From Diphasiastrum complanatum (taxonomy: Eukaryota > Streptophyta > Lycopodiopsida > Lycopodiales > Lycopodiaceae), in assembly GCA_029204225.1 (NCBI GenBank), contig CM055110.1, positions 41,397,862-41,461,861 of the forward strand: a stretch of DNA of 64,000 bases, given 5' to 3'. Below the pieces are notes generated by a model that had not been told where the DNA came from, made no database searches, and was given only the letters and a program-made list of their open reading frames with translations. Made by a program: the position numbers and the translations under genes. Positions 22,403-33,919 of the stretch are shown here, in pieces. Numbering within the stretch: the stretch's first letter is position 1; every line of letters begins with the position of its first letter.

Positions 22403-22975
22403 CTAATGAAATTGGGCTTTAGCATGAAATTCCAACACTACTTCCGATAGAGTTCGATTCTTTGTTTTAACTACGCCATTTTGTTGCGGTGTGTAGTTGG
22501 CAGTGAACTGATGGTGCACACCACATGAAGATAAGTAGTCTGCCATTTCATCAGACATGTACTCTCCCCCCTGAATCAGATCACAGAGTCTTGATCCTCT
22601 GACCAGTTTGAGTCTCAACGAACTATTGAAAATCTCTGAAACAGATGAATGCTTCAGACTTGTTCTTAATGAAAATAGTTTTGGTAAATCGGGAGAGGTC
22701 ATCAATAAAGGTGATGAAATATAAAGCATTACCCAAAGAGGGCACACTCATAGGACCACATAAATCACTATGGATTAATCCTATAATAGACTTAGCTCTT
22801 TTGGCTTACCCTTTAGGAAATCTTGTTCTAGGCTGTTTTTCTAGTAAGCACATTTCAGAGACAGTCTGATTTCTGCTGGAGACGGCATTAATACTTATAT
22901 CCTTGACCATATTATTATGATGCATATACAAGATAGACCTCATGTTTAAATGTCCTAATCTTTGATAATAGTGCC
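22403..22975 (-). pseudogene. Copia E pre-integrase and integrase core (inverted segment)
   Basis: Read on the minus strand, this begins WHYYQRLGHLNMRSI and passes through the zinc site (CLLEKQPRTRF), IIGLIHSDLCGPMSVPSLGN, FITFIDDLSRF, NKSEAF, GGEYMSDEMADYL, NYTPQQNGV and NRTLSEVVLEFHAKAQFH. Stops and frameshifts break it. Its C-terminal end is the natural partner of the plus-strand piece starting at about 22,976, so the two are parts of one gene with this segment flipped. Confidence 0.85.
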
Positions 22976-23452
22976 ATTGGTGGAATCACACCATATGAAG
23001 CTTTGTATGGCAAAAAGCCAAATTTAAAAGATTTGAAATTTTTTGGATGTAATTGTTACGTCCATATTCCTTTAGAAGTAGGAAAGAAAGAAGATCCTAC
23101 TTCATTTAAAAGAATTTCTGTTGGCTATAGTGATTGTAGCAAGGGATATAGGATTTATGATCCTATCTCTAAGAAAGTTAAAGTAATTAGAGATGTATTC
23201 TTTGATGAATCTCATTATGCTAAGGTGAATGAGAGCTCATCTCAATCACATATTATCAAAGATCTTGCAAAGGCCAAGGAGGAGCTTCAAGGAGATGAAG
23301 ACTTTGAGGATCTTGCTCAAGATACAAGAAGGCCAAGGAGGTCTACAAGGCACAAGGCCGAACCATCTAGGCTCACCTATATTGATAAGGGCAAGCAAAG
23401 GGAAGACACTCATCCTATCATTTCCTACACGTTCTTGATTATTTTGTCTTGA
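22976..23452 (+). pseudogene. Copia E integrase C-terminal part
   Basis: This plus-strand frame starts GGITPYEALYGKKPNLKDL and continues through KFFGCNCYVHIP, GYSDCSKGYRIYDP and VKVIRDVFFDE, the conserved C-terminal blocks of Copia integrase. An acidic linker and a basic RRPRRSTRHKAEPSRL stretch follow, which normally precede the RT. No RT follows. The frame itself is open for about 150 codons. Confidence 0.88.
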
Positions 23453-24544
23453 TTGACTCTAGTATGAACTAGTTGGAAACTAGTCAAGTAGAAAATTGCC
23501 ATGTAGCACTATTTCATTAATAGATCTAGCATTCCCATGTGAAGAAGACATGGTTGAAAAAAATGTTGGATGGTGATATGCTCTGCATACTACTGATGAG
23601 GAAGATTCTCGAAACTGTCGCGACCGCGAATCAACCGCGATTCTCTTGCGACTCGGATGGAGTTTAGATGCGATTGCTAGACACTGCCAGCTGAATCACT
23701 CCTACAGTCCTCCAGAATGTAGTCAGGAACTGCTGATCTACGTTTATAAAATTAATGCAGCATTCAACATAGTTTCAACCAAGGTGCGGAATAAAACAAA
23801 GGAACAAGAAAACTACACGCGAATAACAACAGACACATTTGCATTCGAGATCAGACATGACAAAAAAATCATCTATATTGATCTTTCTCTGATTCTTCAA
23901 GCACTGCATGCAAATCCACGCAGTGCGTTGGCGTGGGAGAAACACGGTTCTCTCACGAGTAATCGTCTCGCTTTACTAGCGTACAGTTGGATCTACAGAT
24001 CCTAGACAAAATTGTCTTCGCACGTAGGCGGACATGTATTTTGTAATTTCGTCTTGATTGCTTACTAGCATCAAACTACTTTATTACGCACATTGTCAAG
24101 TATCATCCAGTAAGTATATAGTCACTCTATGTAACCTTTAGATTAGAGTGATTAAGCATCTACAACTAATCAAGAAACTACAAGAGTGGCAGATTAGCCA
24201 CGATCTAAAGTGTATCTGCTGACATCATGCCATCAGATCAGACATCTGTACTTCTAGGTACTTGCATGATCTCGCTCGTACTCTTTGGAGCGTGAAGGGC
24301 AGGAGAAGGTTTCACGACGTTGGTTTCGTTTTCGTCGTTGGTTTCGTTTTGGTCGTCTGCATTTTCTCGTATTGGACCGCAAAAGATTCTCATGCCAGAC
24401 CACAAAAGATTCTCATTCGTGAATCTTTCGTGTTCGCGAACAGTTCGTGTTCGTCTCCTTTGACTTTTGTGTTCGTGAACCGTTCGTGTTTGTGTTTCGT
24501 GTCAAGCAGAGGACTGAAAGCTAGCAAGGCTTTGTAGTTCGAAA
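23453..24544. other. No gene recognised; probable LTR of Copia F
   Basis: This is the region between Copia E and the RNase H end of Copia F. The plus-strand frame at 23,646-24,005 (119 codons) matches nothing I know. TTCGTG-rich words recur at 24,300-24,510. By position, this should include the 3' LTR of Copia F. Confidence 0.45.
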
Positions 24545-26413
24545 CATTTTGTTTCTTCAACTCTCTCTCAAAGCATGATAGCATGATAGCATCTTCTTTT
24601 CAATTAGATCCCTGATCAAGTGATACTTGATCGCGATGTGTTTCGTTCTCGAATGGAACACAGGATCCTTCGTCAGGTGTATTGCAGAGGTGTTGTCCAT
24701 CTGCAAGACCAGAGGCTCATTCCTTGTTTCACCCAATTTGTCCAGGAACTGCCTTAGCCATATTACAGGATGATTGGGCTACAACAGTCTGCTTCTTGCT
24801 GACCTAGAGAACTGCTACTCCTGATGCGATGGCGCACCCTCCTGAGACGCTTTTACAATCGTCCTTGAGAGATGCCCAGCTAGCATCGTTGTAGGAAAGT
24901 ATCATGAAACCTGCACCACGACAATAACACAGCCCGTAATCTCTCGTGTATTGAAGATATTGCAAAATTCGTTTCGCAATCTTCCAATGTGTTGAGCCTG
25001 GATTCATGCAAAATTGGCTCATCCTGAATACTGCATAAGCAATATCAGGGCATGTGTTGTCTGCAAGGTACATCAGTGATCCTATCAGCTTTCTTTAAGG
25101 TGTGATCTGCATATGTTCTCTCTCTTCCTCAATCTTCAGACAGTCGTCGCTTGTCAGCACCATCCCTGCAAGCGTTGGAGTATTCACTCCTTTGCAGTTC
25201 AGCATCCCAAAGTCCATTAGGATCTTCTGGGTGTATGTGGACTGGTGAAAGTATAACTTACCTCCCTCGTAGTCCCTTTCATTTGTAAGCCTAGGTAACA
25301 CTTGGCTTCTCCCAGATCCACAATCTCAAAATGTTTCGAGATGTCTGTCTTCACTTCAGCGATCACCTGCTCACTCCTGCAAAGTATCAAAGTGTCGTCC
25401 ACATATACAGCCACAATGATGATCTGTCCATCAGTAATTCTGACATAAATATTAGAATCAACTAATAGAGGCTTGAATCCTAATCATTTCAGGGCTTAAT
25501 CCTTCTTCTTGTACCATTGTCGGGCTGATTGTTTCAGACCGTAGATACTTCTGTGCATTCTGCATGCATAGTCAAGAAGTGAATTCGAGACGTATCCTGG
25601 GGTTTGATCCATATAGACCTCTTTGTCTAGTTCGCCATGCAAAAAGGCTGTCTTCTCGTCCACAATGTGGATCTTGAGGTCATAAACTACAGCATATGCA
25701 AATAACAGATGTAGGGACGAATGTTTGATGACAGGAGAGAAGATTTCAGAGTAGTCAATACCATATCTCTGAGAAAATCCCTTCGCTACCAGTCTTGCCT
25801 TTTGAGCTTGAAAACTCATTTGCATTTGACAGTCTTACGCTTATGTGGTAATGGCTCCAACGTCCATACTTGGTTCTTCCTCATGACTCCATCTCTTCGT
25901 TCATCGCTTGGATCCATTTGTCCTTTTTTGGATTGTCGATCGCTTCCTTGAAAGCCCGTGGTTCGCCACTGAATCCGCAGAACTCTTCTGATATGGAAGC
26001 TGAGCTGTCTAATACATATCTTGCTGGCGCTCTTCGTGGTCTTGTCGACCTTCTAGGAGATCCTCTTGGGACAGCAATGTCTCTTCTTGCCCTTGTCTGC
26101 TCTGCTCAGTTCGGAACCATCTTGGTTTACAGGAACTGTAATAGTAGACTGCCTCTCAAATCTTTCTTCTTCTGATTCGTCGCTCGAATGGGAGGCGACT
26201 CGAAAATCTTCGTTTTCGTATTCGTCCTCTGCTCCCTCTTTCACTGGCGGCAGGTCATAATACTGTTTTCCCAGAACTTTGTAGTTGACAGGATCATCGT
26301 TGGCCATTGTCCTACTCTCATCGAATCTGACATCTCTCACTGTTTTCACAGTGTTCGTGTCTGGCATGTAGATTCTGTAGTATGACGAATTGTTGTCATA
26401 GCCTACCAGAACC
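24545..26413 (-). pseudogene. Copia F integrase tail, RT and RNase H
   Basis: From right to left: integrase tail (MPDTNTVKTVRDVRFDE), an acidic linker, then RT blocks AQKARLVAKGFSQRYGIDY, KTAFLHGELDKEVYMDQ, RSIYGLKQSARQWY, the catalytic AVYVDDTLIL box, FEIVDLGEAKCYLGLQ, CPDIAYAVFRMSQF, HWKIAKRILQYLQYTRDYGL and an RNase H region with SWASLKDDCKSVSGG. At least four frame changes separate these blocks. The RNase H ends near 24,545. The right edge at 26,413 is abrupt, at the GYDNN segment of the integrase tail, so gag, protease and integrase core are lost or displaced. Confidence 0.9.
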
Positions 26414-27780
26414 TAGAAACTCACAAAGGTTGATTGTCTCAAATTGGCTTCTAGCCCTCTCAATGGACTTCTAACCATGGTTCTAACACTCCTTCACAAG
26501 AATGAAATGTAGATGAAATGAGATTATATCAAGCAACTATCAAATCAAGCCAATTTTGACTATTTTTGGACAAAAAATGGCTAAAAACTTGTACTTTCTC
26601 CTTGATGGACGAGGGAATTTTTGAAACGAATCAAAATCCTAAAAAAGAGTAATACACTGTGAAGTTATTCTATAGTTGGCATAGTGTCTTGGATAGCAAA
26701 ACTTTGGACCAAATTTGCAAAGTCATCTCCTAGACAATTAAGGACAATTTGTACAAGCTCTCCATCATGAATCTTCTCTGCAATGGAAGCCAACTCCCTA
26801 TTTAGAGACTTGATTCTAAGCACATAGTCTTGTGCACTCTCCTCACTTCTTCTCATGCTTTGCAAAATCTGATTTCTAAGCATGAGGACTCTATAAGTGT
26901 TGCTAGATTCATAGATTGATCTTAAAGACTCCCAAGCCTCTTTATCACTAGTACATGCTGATACTTCTCTCAACAAATCATTGCTCACATTCATCTTCAC
27001 ACAATGAAGTGCAAGCCTAGATCTCTTCTTGTATCTAGCTAACTCATGTGCACCTAGAGATTCATCTTCATCTTCAATCAGAAACTCATAAAGGTCTTGG
27101 AGCACCATTAGTGACTCCATCCTAACCTTACAAATAGCATAATTAGTAGAATTCAATCTCTCATTAGCTTCTAGAAGGTATGCTCCAATAGATCCCATCT
27201 TACTAGTGAATTCTACACACAAGAAATAGATTTGATTGACTTTGAAACTCACAAAGGTCTCACACTTGTAGTGTTTCGCTCAAATTAGATTTCTAATCCA
27301 ACAAATGGACTTCTAATCTCAGTTCTAACACTCCCTCGCAAATTTGGAATGAAAATAAGATGATGTGAAATCTACTTACAATCAAATCTTGCCAATTTTT
27401 CACTCTATTGACTACTCTTGAGAAAATCAATGAACACAAAGTAGATTGATCTTCTTGACCCTCTCTAAGTTCTTTTCCAAAAAATTTCCACTAGAAACTT
27501 ACTTGAAATGCACAAAGATTCAAGTAGCAAGATCCCCTTGATCTTGATTCAAAAGGTTTGACTTTGTCTTGATTACCTCAAATTTAACTTCTAGCCCTCT
27601 CTTGGACTTCTAGTCACAATTCTTACACTCCCTCACAAAGATGAAATGAAGATTAGATGAGATTCTATCAGTGACATACCAAATCCTATCAATTTTGGCT
27701 ATTGTTGGACGAAAACATCACTAATTCTCACTCACACCTCTTGATGGTTTTACAAGACCTGTATATCACTTTAAGAGGAC
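26404..27780. repeat. Three diverged copies of a roughly 190-bp repeat
   Basis: Related blocks lie at about 26,404-26,600, 27,243-27,420 and 27,570-27,745. Each has a CTCACAAAGG/TCAAATT start (partly), a TTCTAGCCCTCTC-like word, TGGACTTCTAA, CTAACACTCC and AATGAA, then CCAATTTT and TGACTATT or GGCTATT. They flank and follow the Copia G gag and are probably pieces of its leader or LTR. Confidence 0.6.
26665..27252 (-). pseudogene. Copia G gag
   Basis: This 195-codon open frame has UBN2-type gag signatures: LLEANERLNSTNYAICKVRM, DLYEFL, RYKKRSRLALHCVKMNVSND, SDKEAWESLRSIYESSNTYR, LRNQILQSMRRSEESAQDYV and GELVQIVLNCLGDDFANLVQ. The ATG inside KMGSIGAYLLEANERL is the more likely start than the upstream one. 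It ends near 26,665 without zinc knuckle or protease, and the Copia F fragment follows. It may be the 5' part of the same element as Copia F, separated by a deletion or insertion. Confidence 0.85.
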
Positions 27781-28700
27781 CTGTTCTCATCCTAGATTAA
27801 TTAAATTCCATAACACTAATCAAATCTAATCAATGGCACTTGATCTTGGTAGCTTTTCCTAGGATTAGCACCAAAAAACACAATCAAGATGCAATAGAAT
27901 CCAGATTTATGGATCTAAGTAACATTGAGCATTAAATGTAGGTTCAGAGGTACCCACACATGTGGATAGTGCGGATTTTGGTCCCTACCAAGTTTGGGAT
28001 CAAATCCCCTCACCAAAGTATAGTTTCAAACTTGTCATCTCAATACTAGTTTTTAGCACCAAAAACTGGTATAAAGCTCTTGTACTTGCCTCTGATACAA
28101 TGTGAAAGTACTATACTTTAGGACCATAAATGAATCCACAAAATATCCACAAGACTGATTGGATGCTTGCTTAACAATCTATCAAAAAACTAGACACAAA
28201 AAAGTTGATCTAGATTTTCAATTTGACAAACAACAAGCATTAACAATCAAAAGCATTGAGCAACATTGAAATCCGAGCCCACACGTGCAATACATAGCCT
28301 GTTGTACGGCCTGTAGACTGCGAATGAAGTAGAAATCAATTTGGTTGCATTTGGATCAACAAAACTCAATGTACATAGTGGAGTAGTTCGAGATTGCCAA
28401 TGAGCTCCGAAAAAAGTATATCTTCTCACTATGGGAGCTTGGAATACATAGCAAATTCGACTTCCTTTGTGAAGTTAGGTGGATTTCCAACATGTAATAA
28501 GGAAGTTAACTCGACCTTTTTGCCCTAAAATGAAACCCTAGTCTATTCCTAGATTCATGCTTGGTAGATAGCTAGTTGTTGAATTTTCACCTTAAATCTA
28601 GGATTTAGGTCCTATAAACTAAAAATTACTACCAAAATGACATGACATTTTGGTAGGAATCACTACCCTATGGACTTGACCTAACCTACATTAGAAGTGA
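27745..28700. other. Probable Copia leader/LTR remnant
   Basis: A degenerate initiator-Met PBS (plus strand CCTCTGATACAATG) lies near 28,081-28,096, so an old LTR probably begins there and runs right. The block 27,745-27,925 recurs at about 31,775-31,950. No gene is seen. Confidence 0.5.
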
Positions 28701-28706
28701 ATTGCC

Positions 28707-31281
28707 ATGTGGCATCTTGGCCTCACATGTGTGGAATCCACTTATGTACAAAATTTACATTATACTGCATGGTTTTTTATCAAGATAGATTTGCCAAGTT
28801 TTGGCAATTCTTCACACCATGTAAATAATTTAAAAATAAAATTTAAAGACCACACTCAAGCTATTGTGTCCCCTTTTATTGTTCTCGTTGATCCTGCTAT
28901 CTGTCCCACAATAGCAGATTTTGATGTAAAATTAATTGATTCATTTAATTTTTTTGTTTTGGGTAGGATCCATAGTTTATAGGCTAGAAAAGAGTTTTTT
29001 TTGGAATATCCCCATATATTGTCATTTAGGCAAATTAGTGCCATTGTTTTTGCTCGCCTAAGTGTTGAAGAGACCAAGCTCCTTGCTTGGGACCACAACA
29101 TTGACCAAGACTATAGACTGAAGATGATTGTTATACAAAGCGAGATTCTTCCACAAGGAGTATCTTAGACTCCACAAGGAGGGCAACAAAACAAATATAC
29201 AACTAAAGTGCCTTTGCGCTCAAGAGACTGGCCTTCCTTTTGACGAGAAAAATCCAACCTCTTCCTTGACAAAATACGATAATTTTTTTCAGCTAGCCTT
29301 CCGAACTGGACGGGTGATTTTTATAAGTTTTAATCTTTTTGAATCTATTAAATTATCTTTCTCAAATTTTCTAGTATTTGATATTTACAATAAAAAAAAT
29401 TTCAGATCTGGGATCTTGTCGACAAAATTTTTGACAAGTGGGATGAGTTTGAGATTAAGAGACAAATTCCGAATGAGGTGTCATCTTCAAAGAAAAAATC
29501 AACTCAACCGACACTTGCTCCCATCCCTCAGAATATGGAAATATTTGAGTGGACGAACATGCAAGGCATTTATTCCTAGGATGTCGTTGTGAGCGTCTTC
29601 TCAAGAGTGGCAGATGGACAGCTCAGCCTTACTGAAATGGGAAAGCCTTTCAAATGTAATTTTTATTCAATATCTCTGCTAATTTCAGTCACCATTAAAT
29701 TGATGAATTACTAACTTCATTTTGCTTCAGACACAAACTTTTCATGAGAGTACAAGAGGCCATGGTCAAAAGTCTAAACTGTCAAGATTGGGAAGAATGT
29801 CAGGCCTTGTACCTGAACAGCTCCAAGGATGAGGAGCTTCAAAGATTTTTTATTTTTTTTAGAGACATGGTATGTTTACCTTTCAGAACTGTTTAAGCTG
29901 AGCATGAGTGTTTGTCTTTGAAAATTTTTTGTTAACATTTTTTTCAACTGCTTTAACCATGCTCAGCATAAGATTCTCACATGGTATGCTTACATTTCAG
30001 AATTGTTTTGCAAAGGATGAGTGTTTGTCTTTAAAGATTTTGTGTTAACATTTTTTTCAACTGCTTTAACTAGGCCAGCATAAGATTCTCACATGAGTTG
30101 TTGATTTTATGATTCTGAGACATTATCCATGCTAAGCATAGGTGCATTCTAACATATGCAATTTCTTATTTTTTAGAGTTTTGAAGATAAGAAGAGTGGG
30201 CAGCTTCCTGAGCAATTTAGGACCCACCTTCAAAAGGCAAAAGCTGAGAGAAGGCAAAGGGAGAGTCATCAGGCTGGGGACACGAGCATCGACGATGATC
30301 CGAAGGAGACATTTGTCCCGAAGTCTGTTGATGACCCCCTTTGTTCTTAAACAATTCAACAAGGCGATGCAAGAGAAATCACAAAGTTTGTGAAAATAAG
30401 ACCATACACTCTTTGCATCAGAGACATTCCATATGGTTTTAAACTAGCGGGCTAGTTGATTGACGATCGCCCTTTTAAATATACTAAGATGAAAGTAGTT
30501 GTTGCTAGTTTTCTGGAGGTCACCACAGTTCCATTGTGGAGGATAGTGGTATTCCACTCCAGTTGGCAACAAGTTGGCGTGCATAAAGCGCTTCTCAAAG
30601 TTTGCAATGCAGGAATTCAAAATGCAATTTGGTAAATAACTGTTTTAATTTTGTCTATTTCTCTACTCTGAACATTATCTATCAACTGGATTGATCATTT
30701 TTTTCTTAATAATTACAAGTTCAAGCCAAATGTAAGAAATTCTGGTGGTGCTCAACTGAGTTATGAGATTGAATATCTCTCTATGGGCTATTTTTCAACC
30801 GATGGCAAGAGGTCAATGCTACATTACAACACTATAGGAACTATCGATTTGGCAATCGTTTCGAGTTTCCTATAGTGACAAAAAAGTTGAAAAATCCCAT
30901 GACTGATTCTGTGGCTTCTCCATACCAAAAGTCACAACAACTTGTAAATAAATTGATAGACATGTTTTTTCATCCAACTGCTGGATTTTGGATTTATTTA
31001 GTGGTAGCGGGACAACTAGTGCATATGTCCAAAAGGACATACATGTGGCAGCAATAGAGCTATTTGAGAGTTTAATAAGTTTTATTAAAGTGAAATTAAT
31101 AGGAATTTCAGTTTTGTCAGACGAGTTTCAAGAAGTGGGCAAATTAGACCCCTCAGAAGATAATATTGCTCCACTTTGCAAAAAGCTCCAACCGTCTGCT
31201 AGTCGCATTGTAGGTGAGGAAGGTAATCTAGCAGAGGTGGTTGAACAATCTTATAATGCTATATTTGATGTCATTACATAG
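28707..31281 (+). pseudogene. ParB-like/DNA methyltransferase gene, copy 1
   Basis: This is a decayed, intron-containing gene for a bacterial-type beta-class DNA methyltransferase. The N-terminal part (28,707 to about 29,120) resembles a ParB/sulfiredoxin-like domain: VSPFIVLVDP, FFVLGRIHSL, then after a stop ARKEFFLEYP, ISAIVFARLSVEETKLLAWD. Probable exons end at 29,313 and 29,655. Others run 29,731-29,869 (SLNCQDWEECQALYL), 30,177-30,631 and about 30,720-31,281. Motif IV reads DIPYGF (30,423-30,440). Motif I reads DLFSGSGTTSA (30,991-31,020), preceded by YQKSQQLVNKLIDMFFHP. The order IV then I is the beta-class order. In-frame stops at 28,980, 29,577, near 30,347 and near 30,450, plus frameshifts near 29,135 and 30,985, make it a pseudogene. 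The methyltransferase assignment is strong; the ParB-like call is tentative. Confidence 0.8.
29867..30094 (+). repeat. Tandem duplication inside a methyltransferase intron
   Basis: A block of about 113 bp beginning ATGGTATG and ending AAGATTCTCAC occurs twice in a row (about 29,867-29,980 and 29,981-30,094). Each copy holds a degenerate form of the ATGCT-S-AGCAT palindrome. Confidence 0.8.
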
Positions 31282-33919
31282 GACCAGTCTACTAAAGTAG
31301 ATTCAAATCTTGGAAGGGCTGCTAGACGTGACCCAAATGATTTGGTCAAAAAAATTTGACTACAGTATACAAATATTTCTCACAATTTTTTACACAGTAG
31401 TGAATACTTTTATCTTTTAAAAAATGATCAATATTTTTACTAGGGATGGTTATTTCTGAAATTTGTTGATTTTCAAAAGTCTTCATGTTATTTAAGTTAT
31501 TCATGTTAGTTAGTTAGACAAATATTTGTTAATTTTGTTTTTTTATATGCCAAAATATTAGTTAGACGAAAAATTTTAATTTTGCACTTGATTTTAAAAA
31601 ATATCTTGCATCACTTGGTCTAAATTTTAAATTTTTGCAAAATGTAACATTTTACAAATTTGTTTTTTGTTTCTATTTGAAGTTTCAAAATTTATGAGAA
31701 TTTTAAAAAATTTAAAGGCTTAAAAAAATTGGGTCTTGCAAACTTCTCGATTCAAAAGATTTTGCGTTGATGTTTTTTCAAGACCTGTTAATCACCTTAA
31801 GAGGGCATGATCTCAGCCTTAATTAATTAGATTCAACGACACAAAATCAAATCCAATCAATGGCATGCAAACATTGATGCTTTCTCCTAAATCTAGCATC
31901 AAAAAACTCATCAAGATCAACCACTATGAATTTTTATGGATGAGTATAGACATCCAATTTCTCAATGCAATACATTTAATTAAGTTAGATTCTTCAATTT
32001 AAATTATATATTTCATTAAGAGCGATATAACTTATTATGCAAGTATTTCTTTGTTAATCAACAATCTACCTGAATTTTAATATATAAAAAATAGCCAACA
32101 TAGTTTTCTACTAATAGATTAGTGGCTACATTGAATAAATAATTGCCATCATCTCATTTTTAAAGGTCACAGTTGTGAAAGACGAATGTATGACATGAAG
32201 TCTTGTTCTTCATCAATGAATTATACTCATCATCAACTTCATCATATCTTATGTTTGATGTTTGATCAGGTTCTCAGTGAGTTTGTATTTTTTTCTTTAA
32301 GTAGACGTTGATTTTTTTCACATTGGCAAAATTGGTATATGCCTCCCATAAATATTATTATGGTGCCCTCACGTGGAGTGGAGGTAAGTGGAGAGGGCCC
32401 AAATATTCCATCAAAAGATGTCAGCATGGGACAAATCAAGATAGCAAAGGAACACCCTAGCCATCTTGAGTGGCCCTTATCTAATCAACATCTACGCATT
32501 AAATGGCCTTGTTTCCATAAAGAGAGGGAGTTTCACCAAAATGTCATGCCACAAAATGGATCTATCCCCCTTCCATGTCAGATCACCCTAAGATAGTGTC
32601 GACCCTCCAAAAGTGGTCCACAAATATAACATGCATTGTAACCCGATGTGGTTAAACCTGCATAGTTGTTTGCCTCATTCTATGTATATCTATCAAAAGG
32701 TATGCAAAATAGAGATGTTGGCAAGATGCCCAAGCATTTTATGTTATGAAAGCAAATTTCAAGGAGTGATAATTACATGTGTAGTGAAAACTATCAGTTT
32801 GATAGAGAGCTTGATACCAAGAAAGATTGCAAATGATTTATGGTTCGTGGGTCTTATCTTGAAGAAGAACAAACCTTGTACATGATACATGAACCATTCT
32901 TGGAGATTGCTCGTAATGGAGGGTCAAAATACATATTCATAACGACTAAAAATAAATAACACACTGGAACTTGAGTGTGAGGAACGAAAAAGGATTTCAC
33001 ATTGAGAACAGAGAGAAGATAAAATCAATGTTCAAAAGGTGGATGAAGTGCATGAACAAATGTTTAAATACAAGTCAAAAATATATATATATTGGAGGCG
33101 AAAGTTAGATATACAATGAGAAATATTACCTTGGTAGAGAGTGGGTTTCATTTTCCTAATGGGCTTTATCTTGCAAAAGTTTGTGCTTGAACCATTCCCG
33201 AAAGTTGTTCATAGTAGAAGGTCAAGTGAAATTGATTCAGAGTGACACAACAGAGGTGAGCTTTGTCTTAGAAAACTCACAAAACATAAAATCCATCTGT
33301 TTAAAATTTTATGGATTAAATGAACTCTGGCAAAAGGACATCAATTGAGTGTGTCTTTCAAAAAGTCTAAAAAAAATTTGTTGATAAAAATAGACCTCAC
33401 ATTTGATATAAATTCTAGTGGTATAATAACACAATGACATTTGTTTTGGGACTTTGACCTGAAAAATAGTAATCTTTTTTGGTGTTTTTTTAATGGTCCT
33501 AGTTTTAGGCCAAAATCATGGATTTTTTTTAAAAAATCTCTAAATTTTGTTTTTAAAAAAAGTCAAAAAAAAAAGTGCACATTTTAAATAAAAAAAACTA
33601 CAAGTTTTTTGTTGCAAACTTCATAAAACCATCATAATTACAAATGAAATAATAATTCAAGAGAACAAATAATTTTTGAAACTCGAAATCCAATTGAAAT
33701 ATAAAATAACTTAAATTATATTTGCACATTCTTTTTTTTAAAGCACATTTTCTAAGGAATTTTCACTGATGCCTCTCAATTCAGAACTTGACATATTCTC
33801 AACACTCGTTTTCAGCTGATGAAGTGGAAGACCCATCTTCTTCATCAGAGTCAACTGGCATGTCTTCCTCAGAATCCGCGTCTAATGTTAACAAAAAAAC
33901 CTTGTAAATCAGCTTTTCG
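31282..33919. other. AT-rich region, no gene recognised
   Basis: It contains a roughly 180-bp block (31,775-31,950) related to 27,745-27,925, so copy 1 of the methyltransferase is bracketed by diverged direct repeats. The frames at 32,339-32,596 and 32,613-32,885 match no family I know. Two weakly similar segments lie at about 32,845-32,930 and 33,155-33,235. Confidence 0.5.

Noticed and set aside
23646-24005. 119-codon plus-strand ORF as a host gene
   Set aside because: No recognised motif, and it lies where a Copia LTR is expected; not enough to call a gene.
5650-28096. Possible tRNA-Met genes at TGGTATCAGAGC-type words
   Set aside because: Only the 12-base priming site is present, next to LTR ends, with no cloverleaf arms.
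28707-31281. Bacterial contamination as the source of the methyltransferase
   Set aside because: The gene has matching introns in two copies, plant-type AT-rich flanks and decay by stops, all typical of resident eukaryotic sequence.
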